Below the pieces are notes generated by a model. It was not told where the DNA came from, ran no database searches, and saw only the letters and a program-made list of their open reading frames with translations. Shown here one piece after another: positions 43,534-52,286 of a stretch of 64,000 bases of DNA (within the stretch, counting starts at the first letter, position 1; every line of letters starts with the position of its first letter). Source of the DNA: Cyclobacteriaceae bacterium. GTDB lineage: Bacteria; Bacteroidota; Bacteroidia; Cytophagales; Cyclobacteriaceae. The stretch is taken from the NCBI GenBank assembly GCA_020436085.1, contig JAGQYM010000020.1, positions 1 to 64,000 of the forward strand, in the 5' to 3' direction. The position numbers and the translations under genes are program-made.

Positions 43534-44387
43534 CGATTGATCCAAAAAATATCCCGCTCCCTAAACTTCATGCCTACCTGCAAGGAGTTGTTGCACCAAG
43601 ACCGATTGCATTAGCAAGCACGGTAGACAGGGAAGGGAATGTCAATCTCAGCCCCTTTAGTTTCTTTAACGTGTTTAGTTCGAATCCTCCGATTCTTGTT
43701 TTCTCACCTTCACGAAGAGGACGTGACAACACCACAAAACATACGTATGAAAATGTGCTGGAGGTATCTGAAGTGGTGATCAACATTGTGAATTACGATA
43801 TTGTCCAACAGGTTTCGCTATCAAGTACTGAATATCCTAAAGGAGTAAATGAATTTGTTAAGTCGGGATTGACCCCGGAGAGCTCCATTATTGTCAAACC
43901 ACCAAGAGTTAAAGAGTCGCCTGCTGCATTCGAGTGCAAAGTGAATGATGTAATTAAACTCGGCAATGAGGGGGGAGCAGGAAATCTTGTTGTTTGCGAG
44001 GTCTTACTGGCACATTTCCGCGAAGATATTTTAGATGCGGAAGGCAGAGTTGATACTGAAAAGGTCGATACTGTTGGCCGAATGGGTGGTGACTACTATT
44101 GTCGAGCGCATGGTGATGCTCTGTTTACCGTGCCTAAGCCCAATGCAAAAATCGGAATAGGCTATGACCAGATTCCGGAAAAGATAAGGAATAGCAAAGT
44201 ACTGACAGGTAATGACCTGGGGCAATTAGGAAACATCGAAAAACTACCTGTGGACTTGGATCAATTGAAGGGTAGGCCAGAAGTTAAAGAGGCCTTGCTG
44301 CGCGGAGAAGAACAAATTCACAGGCTTGCTCAAATGTATTTACAGCAAGGGCATCTTGAAGATGCCTGGAGAGTTTTGCTTCTTTGA
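43527..44387 (+). CDS. Flavin reductase family protein
   Basis: A 286-residue FMN-binding split-barrel protein. Its N-terminal half has VAPRPIALASTVDREGNVNL and LSPFSFFNVFSSNPPILVF, the flavin reductase-like signature; the C-terminal half contains RMGGDYYCRAHGDALFTVPKP. Coupling to fahA (the ATG at 43527 lies within the fahA end) suggests a role in aromatic amino acid breakdown, but the reaction is unknown. An open frame further upstream (43491) lacks family sequence. Confidence 0.87.
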   Translation: MLTIDPKNIPLPKLHAYLQGVVAPRPIALASTVDREGNVNLSPFSFFNVFSSNPPILVFSPSRRGRDNTTKHTYENVLEVSEVVINIVNYDIVQQVSLSSTEYPKGVNEFVKSGLTPESSIIVKPPRVKESPAAFECKVNDVIKLGNEGGAGNLVVCEVLLAHFREDILDAEGRVDTEKVDTVGRMGGDYYCRAHGDALFTVPKPNAKIGIGYDQIPEKIRNSKVLTGNDLGQLGNIEKLPVDLDQLKGRPEVKEALLRGEEQIHRLAQMYLQQGHLEDAWRVLLL

Positions 44388-44429
44388 TGTCAGTCCGACA
44401 TTGTCCTTTTGTAATCATTCTACAACAAC

Positions 44430-45593
44430 ATGAATAGAAGGAAATTTATTACACAAGCTGTTGGAATGCTAGCTCCAGTATCGGCATTTCCCTTTATCAA
44501 TAAGAATAGGTTTAAATTATTTCCTTTTTCAGATACAGAGTATTCAGCACGAGCGATAGATCTTGTCCGCGAGTCGGTGGTTGTTGATATGCTTAATCAA
44601 TTCAATTTTCCTGGTACGGAACTTGATCAGTGGTTAGACCGACCTGATACCTTCCGAGCCAGTGCACAGAAGTACAAAGATTCCGGGATTGATGTCTTCG
44701 CACTTGGACACGCACAGGAAAATCGCGAAAGGTCGCTGGATTATTTTACAAAGTGGAACCGATTCATTTCTGAGAATTCACAAAGTCTGCATCGAATCGA
44801 TACACCAGAAGATTTGCATTATGTGAATGAGACAGGCAAGACTGGCGTAATGCTTACATTCCAGGATTCGCGCCATTTCGAATCACTGGCTGATGTTGAA
44901 CTATTTTATAACATGGGGCAGCGCCTTTCTCAACTCACATACAACTACGGAAACAAAATTGGGTCTGGTGGATTTGACGAGAAGGACAATGGGTTAACAG
45001 AGTATGGAAAGCAGATTGTTGTTGAGATGAACAATTCGGGAATGGCAATAGACCTTTCCCACTGTAGCGATCGTACGACTTCTGAAGGTATTGAACTGTC
45101 ATCTAAACCGGTAATAATAACACATGCTAATTGTCGAGCGCTGAACCCTGGGCATCCACGAGCCAAGACTGATGAAATGATAAAGAGTCTGGCCGCAAAA
45201 GGAGGATTGTTTGGTGTGGCAGAGATTCGATTTATGGTACGCGATCGCGAGCCAGTGACGATTGAGCATTTTCTCGATCACTATGATCATCTCATTAAGT
45301 TAGTCGGCCCAGAGCATGCTGGGATAGGAACAGATTTTGATCTTGATACAGATGATGGAAGAATCCCGTTTGACGAAAGGAGGGAGATGTTTGCTGACTC
45401 AACCGGTGAGCGATACAAGAAATATAGAATGCACTCCAATGACCAATACCTGATTGGGGTTGAAGGAATTAATCATCCTAAGCGTACTTACGACATTGTG
45501 GAAGGTTTTATTCGCAGAGGCTATAGCGATCAAACCATTAAGATGATTTTGGGGGAGAATTTTATAAGGGTTGCTAAGGAGATATGGAAATAA
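44430..45593 (+). CDS. Exported membrane dipeptidase (peptidase M19)
   Basis: A 387-residue zinc dipeptidase of the M19 family. The N-terminus MNRRKFITQAVGMLAPVSAF is a Tat-like signal with twin arginines. Metal-site motifs include VVVDMLNQFNFPG, VMLTFQDSRHFESL, AIDLSHCSDRTTSEG, IITHANCRALNPGHPR and AGIGTDFDLD. It likely cleaves small dipeptides in the periplasm. It follows the flavin reductase by 42 bp and ends at a hairpin terminator. Confidence 0.92.
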   Translation: MNRRKFITQAVGMLAPVSAFPFINKNRFKLFPFSDTEYSARAIDLVRESVVVDMLNQFNFPGTELDQWLDRPDTFRASAQKYKDSGIDVFALGHAQENRERSLDYFTKWNRFISENSQSLHRIDTPEDLHYVNETGKTGVMLTFQDSRHFESLADVELFYNMGQRLSQLTYNYGNKIGSGGFDEKDNGLTEYGKQIVVEMNNSGMAIDLSHCSDRTTSEGIELSSKPVIITHANCRALNPGHPRAKTDEMIKSLAAKGGLFGVAEIRFMVRDREPVTIEHFLDHYDHLIKLVGPEHAGIGTDFDLDTDDGRIPFDERREMFADSTGERYKKYRMHSNDQYLIGVEGINHPKRTYDIVEGFIRRGYSDQTIKMILGENFIRVAKEIWK

Positions 45594-45597
45594 AAAA

Positions 45598-45628
45598 GCC
45601 CGGCAACTACTTACCGGGCCAATTAATA
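45598..45628. terminator. Bidirectional terminator between dipeptidase and pdhB
   Basis: GCCCGG (45598-45603) pairs with CCGGGC (45614-45619) around a 10-nt loop. An A-run precedes and AT-rich sequence follows, so it could serve both convergent genes. Confidence 0.7.
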
Positions 45629-45643
45629 TTTCTTTTGATAAAA

Positions 45644-46624
45644 TTAATCCCTGTACAAGACTGATTTAACCGCCTTCACACTTCTCTCAACATTTGGAAG
45701 AATAGCATCAATCAGTGTTGGAGCGTAAGGCAGCGGCACGTCCAGGCTGTTGATACGGTGAATCGGAGCATCCAGATAGTCGAACGCATGCTTCTGTATG
45801 TGATAGGTAATCTCAGAAGAGATGGCTGCTAAAGGCCAGGCCTCTTCAATAATCACAAGCCTGTTCGTCTTCTTTACTGATTCCACAACGGTGTTGTAAT
45901 CGATCGGGCGAACTGATCTTAAGTCAATTACTTCAGCGGAGATATCTTCTTTTTGAAGTTCCTCGGCCGTTGCTAAAGCAACCTTCATAAACTTGCCGAA
46001 AGAGACTATTGTTACATCGGTACCCTGACGTTTTACATCAGCTGACCCGATAGGAATCAGATATTCATCTTCTGGCACTTCTCCCTTGTCACCATACATC
46101 AGTTCTGACTCCATGAAGATAACGGGATCATCATCGCGGATGGCAGTCTTTAACAAACCTTTGGCGTCATAGGGATTAGAAGGTACAACTACCTTTAGCC
46201 CTGGGCAGTTTGCATACCAGTTTTCAAAGTTCTGTGAGTGCTGTGAGCTCAACATCCCCGCGTTTCCGGTCGGTCCTCTGAAGACCATAGGTATATTGAA
46301 CTGACCACCTGACATTGACATCATCTTGGCAGCAGCATTGATCACCTGATCGATGGCCACCAACGAGAAGTTGAATGTCATAAATTCTATGATAGGTCGC
46401 GTGCCGTTCATTGCTGCTCCTACACCCACGCCCGCAAAACCCAGCTCGGCAATAGGCGTGTCGATCACGCGCTCGGGACCGAACTCATCCAGCATCCCCT
46501 GGCTCACCTTGTAGGCACCGTTATATTCTGCCACCTCTTCGCCCATTAGAAACACGCTTTTGTCTCTGCGCATCTCTTCGCTCATCGCTTCACGAAGGGC
46601 CTCTCTGAACTGGATTTCTCTCAT
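45644..46624 (-). CDS. pdhB: Pyruvate dehydrogenase E1 component, beta subunit
   Basis: Beta subunit of the thiamine-diphosphate-dependent E1 of a 2-oxoacid dehydrogenase complex. The 326-residue protein has REALREAMSEEMRRD, FLMGEEVAEYNGAYKVSQG, MTFNFSLVAIDQVINAAAK and RGPTGNAGMLSSQHSQNFE. The latter matches pyruvate rather than branched-chain E1 more closely, by recall. The alpha subunit and E2 are not adjacent, so E1 subunits are encoded apart here. Confidence 0.92.
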   Translation of the reverse strand: MREIQFREALREAMSEEMRRDKSVFLMGEEVAEYNGAYKVSQGMLDEFGPERVIDTPIAELGFAGVGVGAAMNGTRPIIEFMTFNFSLVAIDQVINAAAKMMSMSGGQFNIPMVFRGPTGNAGMLSSQHSQNFENWYANCPGLKVVVPSNPYDAKGLLKTAIRDDDPVIFMESELMYGDKGEVPEDEYLIPIGSADVKRQGTDVTIVSFGKFMKVALATAEELQKEDISAEVIDLRSVRPIDYNTVVESVKKTNRLVIIEEAWPLAAISSEITYHIQKHAFDYLDAPIHRINSLDVPLPYAPTLIDAILPNVERSVKAVKSVLYRD

Positions 46625-46740
46625 AGGGTCAACTCTTTAGACAAGCTCTCACTTTGGTCGAGCAGGGCGTAAAAATAACGATCGTTAGCAATTGGATGAA
46701 AGGATTGACCAGTTTTCTATGGAAGGTATCGGCAATAAAA

Positions 46741-46765
46741 AAACCCCTCCGGAAGGGAGGGGTTT
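46741..46765 (-). terminator. Terminator for the OmpA/TPR lipoprotein gene
   Basis: AAACCCCTCC (46741-46750) and GGAGGGGTTT (46756-46765) form a perfect 10-bp stem with a 5-nt loop; on the minus strand it is followed by a T-run. Confidence 0.88.
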
Positions 46766-46785
46766 AGCCTGGTAAGGCGTTTTAA

Positions 46786-48558
46786 TTATTTCAATGCGTT
46801 TCTGAATGCGTCAGTTGTGGCAAACGCTGCAAACTCAAGGTCAGTCAAAGCCTTGTCTTTCAGGCTAGGATCGATCTTCACAGCACTGCTTAGGCTGGCA
46901 GCTACTCCATCGGCATTGCCTGAACGAGCAGCAGCGACAGCAGCACCGTAGTAGGCTACAGCCATGTTGCTGTTTTTGCGGCTAGCTTCTGCAAAAGAAG
47001 TTGAAGCATTAGCGTAGTCTTTGTTTAACAGCTGAGCCAAACCTTTGTTGAAGAGATTAACATCAGTGTCCAATGCTGAAGACTCGCTGCGTACTGCATC
47101 AGCATATTTCGCCATGTACACTTCGCAAGCACCTTTTACCCCGTTTACACCGCGAGATACATCTCCGCTTGCACCGTTAAGTGCTTTTGAAGCATGACTT
47201 GCAGCTTTATATGGGTTGCCTTGCATCAATGATACCGAAGCGAGGTTAGCGTGAACTTCAGAGGTTTCTTTCAAGCGAGCAGCGATCTCCAATTGAGCTG
47301 CAGCTTTGCTTGCCATATCATTCATCTTAGAAGGATCAGCAATAGCCATGGCAATGTAAACTGCACCAAGGTTATTGTGAGCATTCCAGTTGGTACCTTT
47401 CTTGGTCGCAGCTGTGTAAATCGCTTCTTTTTCTTCCAAAGATGGAGTAAGTGTTGCAGCATACATCATTTCTTCGAAAGAAAGTGTATCTGCATTCATT
47501 GATCCTTGTGTGATTTGCTTAGCCAGTACAGAGATTTCAGCATCTGTTTTCTTGTCCTTGATGGTAAGAATTTCAGTCTTTGCTGTTCTCAAGCCTGGGT
47601 ATACATCCTTAAATACTTTGCGGTAAGTAGGAAGCTTCTTTAATTGTCTTTCTTGTTCTTCGAAGGTACCTGCACCGTTTACGATGTTCAGGTAAGCTGA
47701 CTTTTCATCAGATGAGATTCCGTCATAGGCGGCCAAAGCAGTTTTGAATTCTGCCCAGTCTCTTACTACAGGCTTCAGGATGAAATTAATTGAATCAGCC
47801 ATGCCCTTGTAATCGTACTTCTTCATTTGTGCGCGGTAGTATTTCTCAATAGCAGCAGCACGATCAGAAGAAAGACGAGTGTTGATTCTTTCAGCACCTT
47901 CAGGAGAGTGGGTACCAGTGATTGTAACGGTACGGGTCACGTTCTTTGAGGCGATGAATGCATCCAGTTGCTTTCCTTTGTCACTTCTGGTCTCTGAAGT
48001 GCGAAGCACTGAACTTCCTTGTTGGAATATGAAGTCAGGGATAACCACCGGAATGATCTCTTCCTGGTTGTTGTATCCGTGATTAGCGAAAGCTGCATAG
48101 TATGAATTCTGCACCAATTTTGAAGTGGTGATCACACCGGTTGCAACCGCTAGCCTTGGCGTAGTCTTGGATGCAGTTCCTTTAGATGCTACACCTTCTA
48201 CTTCCAGTGTGCCTGTTTTGTATGCAGGCTGATAAGGGAATGAGAAAGACTTGGTAACCTTAGGTTGTTCTGTTCCTGAGTTAGGATAATCCTCAGCCTT
48301 AAACGCGATAGGGTCCATGGCAATCTCACTGTCTCCATACTTGTAGTATGAATTCAGGGTATATACGGTTCCTTTCTTAAGCATTTTAACCGGCAGGTTG
48401 GCAGCCATTTCATAGCTTACCGTGTCCTTATGAACTTCAAGTGGGTTAGGTGTTACGGTCAAATTTTGCTCCTTAGACATCTTAATCATACTAGGAAGCG
48501 TACACCCTGAAAAGGTTAACGTTCCGATGATCAGGAATGCGTAGACAAATTTTCTCAT
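46786..48558 (-). CDS. Lipoprotein with central OmpA-like domain and C-terminal TPR region
   Basis: A 590-residue predicted outer-membrane lipoprotein (lipobox FSGC, Cys19). Residues about 30-165 are beta-rich. A peptidoglycan-binding OmpA-like domain follows (about 170-260) with PDFIFQQGSSVL, TITGTHSPEG and NTRLSSDRAAAIEKYY. The C-terminal half (about 360-590) has TPR-like helices such as NAHNNLGAVYIAMA, HANLASVSLMQGNPYKAA and FNKGLAQLLNKDYANASTSF. OmpA domains are usually C-terminal, so this order is unusual. It probably anchors the outer membrane to the cell wall. Confidence 0.82.
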   Translation of the reverse strand: MRKFVYAFLIIGTLTFSGCTLPSMIKMSKEQNLTVTPNPLEVHKDTVSYEMAANLPVKMLKKGTVYTLNSYYKYGDSEIAMDPIAFKAEDYPNSGTEQPKVTKSFSFPYQPAYKTGTLEVEGVASKGTASKTTPRLAVATGVITTSKLVQNSYYAAFANHGYNNQEEIIPVVIPDFIFQQGSSVLRTSETRSDKGKQLDAFIASKNVTRTVTITGTHSPEGAERINTRLSSDRAAAIEKYYRAQMKKYDYKGMADSINFILKPVVRDWAEFKTALAAYDGISSDEKSAYLNIVNGAGTFEEQERQLKKLPTYRKVFKDVYPGLRTAKTEILTIKDKKTDAEISVLAKQITQGSMNADTLSFEEMMYAATLTPSLEEKEAIYTAATKKGTNWNAHNNLGAVYIAMAIADPSKMNDMASKAAAQLEIAARLKETSEVHANLASVSLMQGNPYKAASHASKALNGASGDVSRGVNGVKGACEVYMAKYADAVRSESSALDTDVNLFNKGLAQLLNKDYANASTSFAEASRKNSNMAVAYYGAAVAAARSGNADGVAASLSSAVKIDPSLKDKALTDLEFAAFATTDAFRNALK

Positions 48559-48589
48559 GGATTTTTGTTTAAAGTTGTTTTGCGAGTGG

Positions 48590-48620
48590 CAAAGGTATAT
48601 TTAACGCGATTTTTTTGCAA
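48590..48620 (-). promoter_or_regulatory. Bacteroidota-type promoter of the OmpA/TPR gene
   Basis: On the minus strand TTG (48618-48620), 20 bp of spacer, then TACCTTTG (48590-48597), an exact -7 match. Transcription would start near 48583, giving a leader of about 25 bases. Confidence 0.7.
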
Positions 48621-48755
48621 TTATAGTCAAAAAAATAAGATTTTGGCCATTTAGAGGTGGCTTTTAACCGCTTATATTTGTGGGGTGTTTTTAATGTCGA
48701 TAAATGGACATTTACTCAGGTAAATGGTTTGCACTCTTAAGAAAATGATAACACG

Positions 48756-48983
48756 ATGGGAGAGATTGTAAGGAGAATACAACACTTTTTTGAGAAGCAT
48801 GCCTTCGGTGTTTGTACAAGGTTAGGTGAGAAATTAGGTATCGCCACTTCAAGCATTCGATTGTTCTTCATCTACTTGTCATTTCTGACGTTCGGATCAC
48901 CGGTTATCATCTATCTCGTACTTGCTTTCATTATGAACTTGAGAAGGCATCTCAGGCGAAGAAGTACGATTTGGGATTACTAA
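48756..48983 (+). CDS. Small PspC domain protein
   Basis: A 75-residue protein with a short amphipathic N-terminus, the PspC-like segment FGVCTRLGEKLGIATSSIR, a membrane stretch (about 35-60) and a basic tail. PspC proteins act in envelope stress; this one is short and lacks other Psp neighbours. Its stop shares 4 bp (CTAA) with the convergent glycosyltransferase gene. Confidence 0.8.
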   Translation: MGEIVRRIQHFFEKHAFGVCTRLGEKLGIATSSIRLFFIYLSFLTFGSPVIIYLVLAFIMNLRRHLRRRSTIWDY

Positions 48984-49981
48984 AAATTCAAATCACTGAA
49001 TTTCTTTTTCATTCTCACGTAGTAGTCGAAAACGATTGAGTTTTGATACACGTTGTAAACTTTGTACAACAACGTGGACGAACGTCTGTTAGTAGTGGAT
49101 AGGAAGTTAAAAAGCACATAGAAATGGGCCCTCCACACAGCGATAAAATCTTTCGGGTGGCCTTCCAGCAGAAATTTCATCCCTGCAATCCAGTCCAGGA
49201 GTATGCGTATAGGTAGTCGAACCAGCATTTGTAGCGGAGTCCAGTTTTTGATCACCAGCATTAAGCCATTTCTAAAATTGTAATAGGTCTTTCGTGGATT
49301 GCTTTTGTCGAGCGTGGCACCGCCTACATGGTATACGTGGCTTCTGGGAATGCATTGTACTTTGTGTCCGCTCCGATTCAGCCGCCAGCAAAGATCAATC
49401 TCTTCCATATGAGCGAAGAAGGTTTCATCAAACGCGCCTAACGAATGGAACAGTTGAGACCGAATCATCAGGCAAGCGCCTGTTGCCCAAAAAACACTTT
49501 TGGTTTCATCATATTGGTGGTGGTCTTCTTCTACCTCATTGAAAATCCTGCCCCGGCAGAATGGGTAGCCAAGTATATCGATGAACCCACCAGCAGCGCC
49601 CGCATACTCAAACTTTTGTTTTTCGCGGTACGAGAGAATCTTAGGTTGTACAGCGCCTACTTTTTTGTCATCGAAGGAAGCAAGCAACGGTATGAGCCAT
49701 CCCTCTGTCACTTCAACATCTGAGTTCAACAGTACATAAAACTCAGCCGGTACTTGCTTAAGCGCAAAGTTGTAACCACCGCAAAAACCCAAGTTGTTGG
49801 GAATGGAGATTACTTCTACGTTCTGATGATTTGACTTTACAAACGAAACAGAATCATCGTTTGAATTATTGTCGGCAACTATAATCTTTGCCTCGGATGA
49901 ATGACGAATTACACCCGGTAAAAATTGTTCGAGCAGCTCTTTGCCATTGTAATTAAGAATGACAACGGCAATACGACTCAT
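48980..49981 (-). CDS. Glycosyltransferase family 2
   Basis: A 333-residue GT-A fold glycosyltransferase. Nucleotide-sugar motifs are VVILNYNGKELL, VADNNSNDDS, NNLGFCGGYNFAL and YVLLNSDVEV; the acceptor side includes FWATGACLMIRSQLF and FFAHMEEIDLCWR. Such rhamnosyltransferase-like enzymes decorate LPS or exopolysaccharide; the donor is unknown. It overlaps the ybaB-like stop by 4 bp. Confidence 0.92.
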   Translation of the reverse strand: MSRIAVVILNYNGKELLEQFLPGVIRHSSEAKIIVADNNSNDDSVSFVKSNHQNVEVISIPNNLGFCGGYNFALKQVPAEFYVLLNSDVEVTEGWLIPLLASFDDKKVGAVQPKILSYREKQKFEYAGAAGGFIDILGYPFCRGRIFNEVEEDHHQYDETKSVFWATGACLMIRSQLFHSLGAFDETFFAHMEEIDLCWRLNRSGHKVQCIPRSHVYHVGGATLDKSNPRKTYYNFRNGLMLVIKNWTPLQMLVRLPIRILLDWIAGMKFLLEGHPKDFIAVWRAHFYVLFNFLSTTNRRSSTLLYKVYNVYQNSIVFDYYVRMKKKFSDLNF

Positions 49982-50313
49982 CCCATCAAGTTGCTAAAGT
50001 CCATGCCTGGTATATTAGGCAACAACCCTTCGGTACTTTTCTTCAACTCTTCTTTGGCCATTATCTCGGCTTCTTCCATCGCTTTGTTGATCGCTGCAAT
50101 GGTCAGGTCCTGGATCAGCACTTTGTCATCAGCCTTTAAAATAGTAGGGTCAATGTCCAGTTCAATCAGCTGGCGTTTACCATTTACGGTGGCTTTCACC
50201 ATGCCACCCCCTGACTCACCTGTAGTTTTAATCCTTGCCAAATTCTCCTGGGCTTCTTTCATTCGGGTTTGCACTTCCTTCATCTTGCCCATCATTTTCA
50301 TCATGTCCAGCAT
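49978..50313 (-). CDS. YbaB/EbfC nucleoid-associated protein
   Basis: A 111-residue DNA-binding dimeric protein. The family pattern is clear: MLDMMKMMGKMKEVQTRMKE at the N-terminus, ESGGGMVKATVNGKRQLIEL in the beta-sheet, and a C-terminal helix with DLTIAAINKAMEEAE. YbaB often accompanies dnaX and recR elsewhere, but here it is linked to a glycosyltransferase. Confidence 0.92.
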   Translation of the reverse strand: MLDMMKMMGKMKEVQTRMKEAQENLARIKTTGESGGGMVKATVNGKRQLIELDIDPTILKADDKVLIQDLTIAAINKAMEEAEIMAKEELKKSTEGLLPNIPGMDFSNLMG

Positions 50314-50388
50314 AACGCAAGTTTATTTTTGATTGACTAACAACAAAGTTAGGATATTTTAATTGCCTGTGAGGCTGCTCAGTTCAAC

Positions 50389-52284
50389 TCACTTTTTTTT
50401 GCGGAGCAGTGCCACGGTGCCTGACGCTTTGTACGAGCGCCCAGCCAAATCCGTTACTTGCGCGGACCAAATGTAGGCGTCTTCTGGAGCAGGTTTGCCG
50501 TTGAAGGTGCCATCCCACGGTTCGTTTTTTTTGTCAGTTGCAAACATCAACTCACCCCAGCGATTAAAAATGGTGACCTCCAACTTTACAATGAATTGCC
50601 CGGATACCACAAAAGTGTCGTTGAGCTTGTCGCTATTGGGTGTGAAGGCAGTCGGTGAGAAGAGTTTTGAATCTTTAACAAAGGTGAGTGTGTTTGAACG
50701 AGAAAGAGAGAGGCCGGATTGAGCCGCATTAGCCCGAATGCGATACCGGACTAACTGATGATCAGGATCGGGAATATCATCGACAAATGACTTATCAATA
50801 CCAGCGTCTATTGTTGCAAAAATATTTCCAGATTGATCTAATTTCTCAATAACGTAGTTGTTGATTCCATTTTGCCAACCTTCAAATTCACTCCAGATAA
50901 TTGTGACCACATTGTTATCAATATTGCCTTCCAATCGAACGGGAATGACAACCAGGCCTTCAGGGCTGTTGTTGTCGCACTCATCAGTGTAGTCTACGCG
51001 ATAACTGTACTGGTCGGCTGTCGTGTAATTAACGTCCAGAAATGTGTTTGAGGAAGAAGAGCCAATTGCCGAAAACGGAAGTTCTCCAAAAGATCTAAGA
51101 ACACTATATGATGGCGGAGTGGCGCCAGGTTCAACCCACTCAAGTCTCACGCCCTGATCACTCACCACCGCACTTGTATTAACAATTGCTGACGGATTAT
51201 TGATTTGAAATGAAATATCACAGTATTGAAGCGAACTGCTAGTTACCCCACCACCGTATTGGTTGATGACACGATAACAGTACTCCTTTTTGCATTCGAA
51301 ATTGATATCATCTGCAAAAGTGGAAGGAGATCCTGGGATATTGGTTAGTGCCTGCCCATTTCTCTCTATGGTTGTACTGCTGACGCCAACTCCGGAGGTA
51401 GACCAATTAACATTATTGACTCCACTTTGGAAGTCGAGATTCAGGTCAACACTGCAAATGATAGGAGCATAAGTGCTGTTGTTGTTACACACATCAAAGG
51501 CACCCAATCGAAAGCAGTAGAAGTTTTGTTCCGGAGTGAGATTAGGTACGGTGACTGTGTTTTGTTCGTACAATGTGTTTAGTAATTGAAAATTACTGGA
51601 TTGATTCACTGCTATTTCTTGTCGGTACTGAATGTGTTCTTGTGTATTGAAATCAAGTTCAATCTGTGCTGCGTCCAATACCTCGAGTGAGTTGTAGGAT
51701 GGTGCGGGTAAAGTCGGTAGCGCATTAAACGTCTCCACCTTGGAATCGCAGTTGTCGGCTGAATTGAGATTTCGGCCTCGCACAGTAATGGTTTTGTTGC
51801 CGGGCGTGGCATAGTCGTGAAAGGCAGTGGCATTGTTTCCACTGGGTATAACAATCTCAGGTATTCCATCATTAGTGAAGTCGATGACCAGTTGTTGATA
51901 ACTCTTCTCAAGTACTTTAATAGTGACATCTGAATTTGCACAAGAGTAAATCTCAAACGCAGGCTCGATGTTCTGCACAACCGTGATTGTAATCTCATCA
52001 TCACCTTGCCCCTGATAAAGAACTTTGAGTTTGTAAGTTCCTGGATTGGTGTAGGTATAAGTAAAAACGTTGGTAACCTGTTGACCGTTGTTTTCATAAT
52101 CCATGTTGCACGGATTACCTGCATTACAATTCCCAGCAAGAAGGTTGGTGAGTGTTATCGTGAATGGTGCGCAGCCTTTGATTTCGTCTACCTGAAATCT
52201 CCCTTTTGCGCTCACGTAAGGTTGAGCATAAATTGCACTTACCCACAAGAGTGCTCCGCAGACCAGTGCAATTTTTTTACCCAC
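50389..52284 (-). CDS. Secreted protein with PKD and CHU_C (type IX type B) C-terminal domains
   Basis: A 631-residue surface or secreted protein. Signal peptide 1-20 (ending IYAQ), a PKD-like domain to about 110 (GCAPFTITLTN, YTYTNPGTYKLKVLYQG), several fibronectin-like repeats, and a C-terminal gliding-motility-type sorting domain beginning LFSPTAFTPNSDKLNDTF with FNRWGELMFATDKKN and WDGTFNGKPAPEDAYIW. This is export cargo of the type IX system that PorX regulates. It starts two bases after hutH. Confidence 0.92.
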   Translation of the reverse strand: MGKKIALVCGALLWVSAIYAQPYVSAKGRFQVDEIKGCAPFTITLTNLLAGNCNAGNPCNMDYENNGQQVTNVFTYTYTNPGTYKLKVLYQGQGDDEITITVVQNIEPAFEIYSCANSDVTIKVLEKSYQQLVIDFTNDGIPEIVIPSGNNATAFHDYATPGNKTITVRGRNLNSADNCDSKVETFNALPTLPAPSYNSLEVLDAAQIELDFNTQEHIQYRQEIAVNQSSNFQLLNTLYEQNTVTVPNLTPEQNFYCFRLGAFDVCNNNSTYAPIICSVDLNLDFQSGVNNVNWSTSGVGVSSTTIERNGQALTNIPGSPSTFADDINFECKKEYCYRVINQYGGGVTSSSLQYCDISFQINNPSAIVNTSAVVSDQGVRLEWVEPGATPPSYSVLRSFGELPFSAIGSSSSNTFLDVNYTTADQYSYRVDYTDECDNNSPEGLVVIPVRLEGNIDNNVVTIIWSEFEGWQNGINNYVIEKLDQSGNIFATIDAGIDKSFVDDIPDPDHQLVRYRIRANAAQSGLSLSRSNTLTFVKDSKLFSPTAFTPNSDKLNDTFVVSGQFIVKLEVTIFNRWGELMFATDKKNEPWDGTFNGKPAPEDAYIWSAQVTDLAGRSYKASGTVALLRKKK

Positions 52285-52286
52285 AG

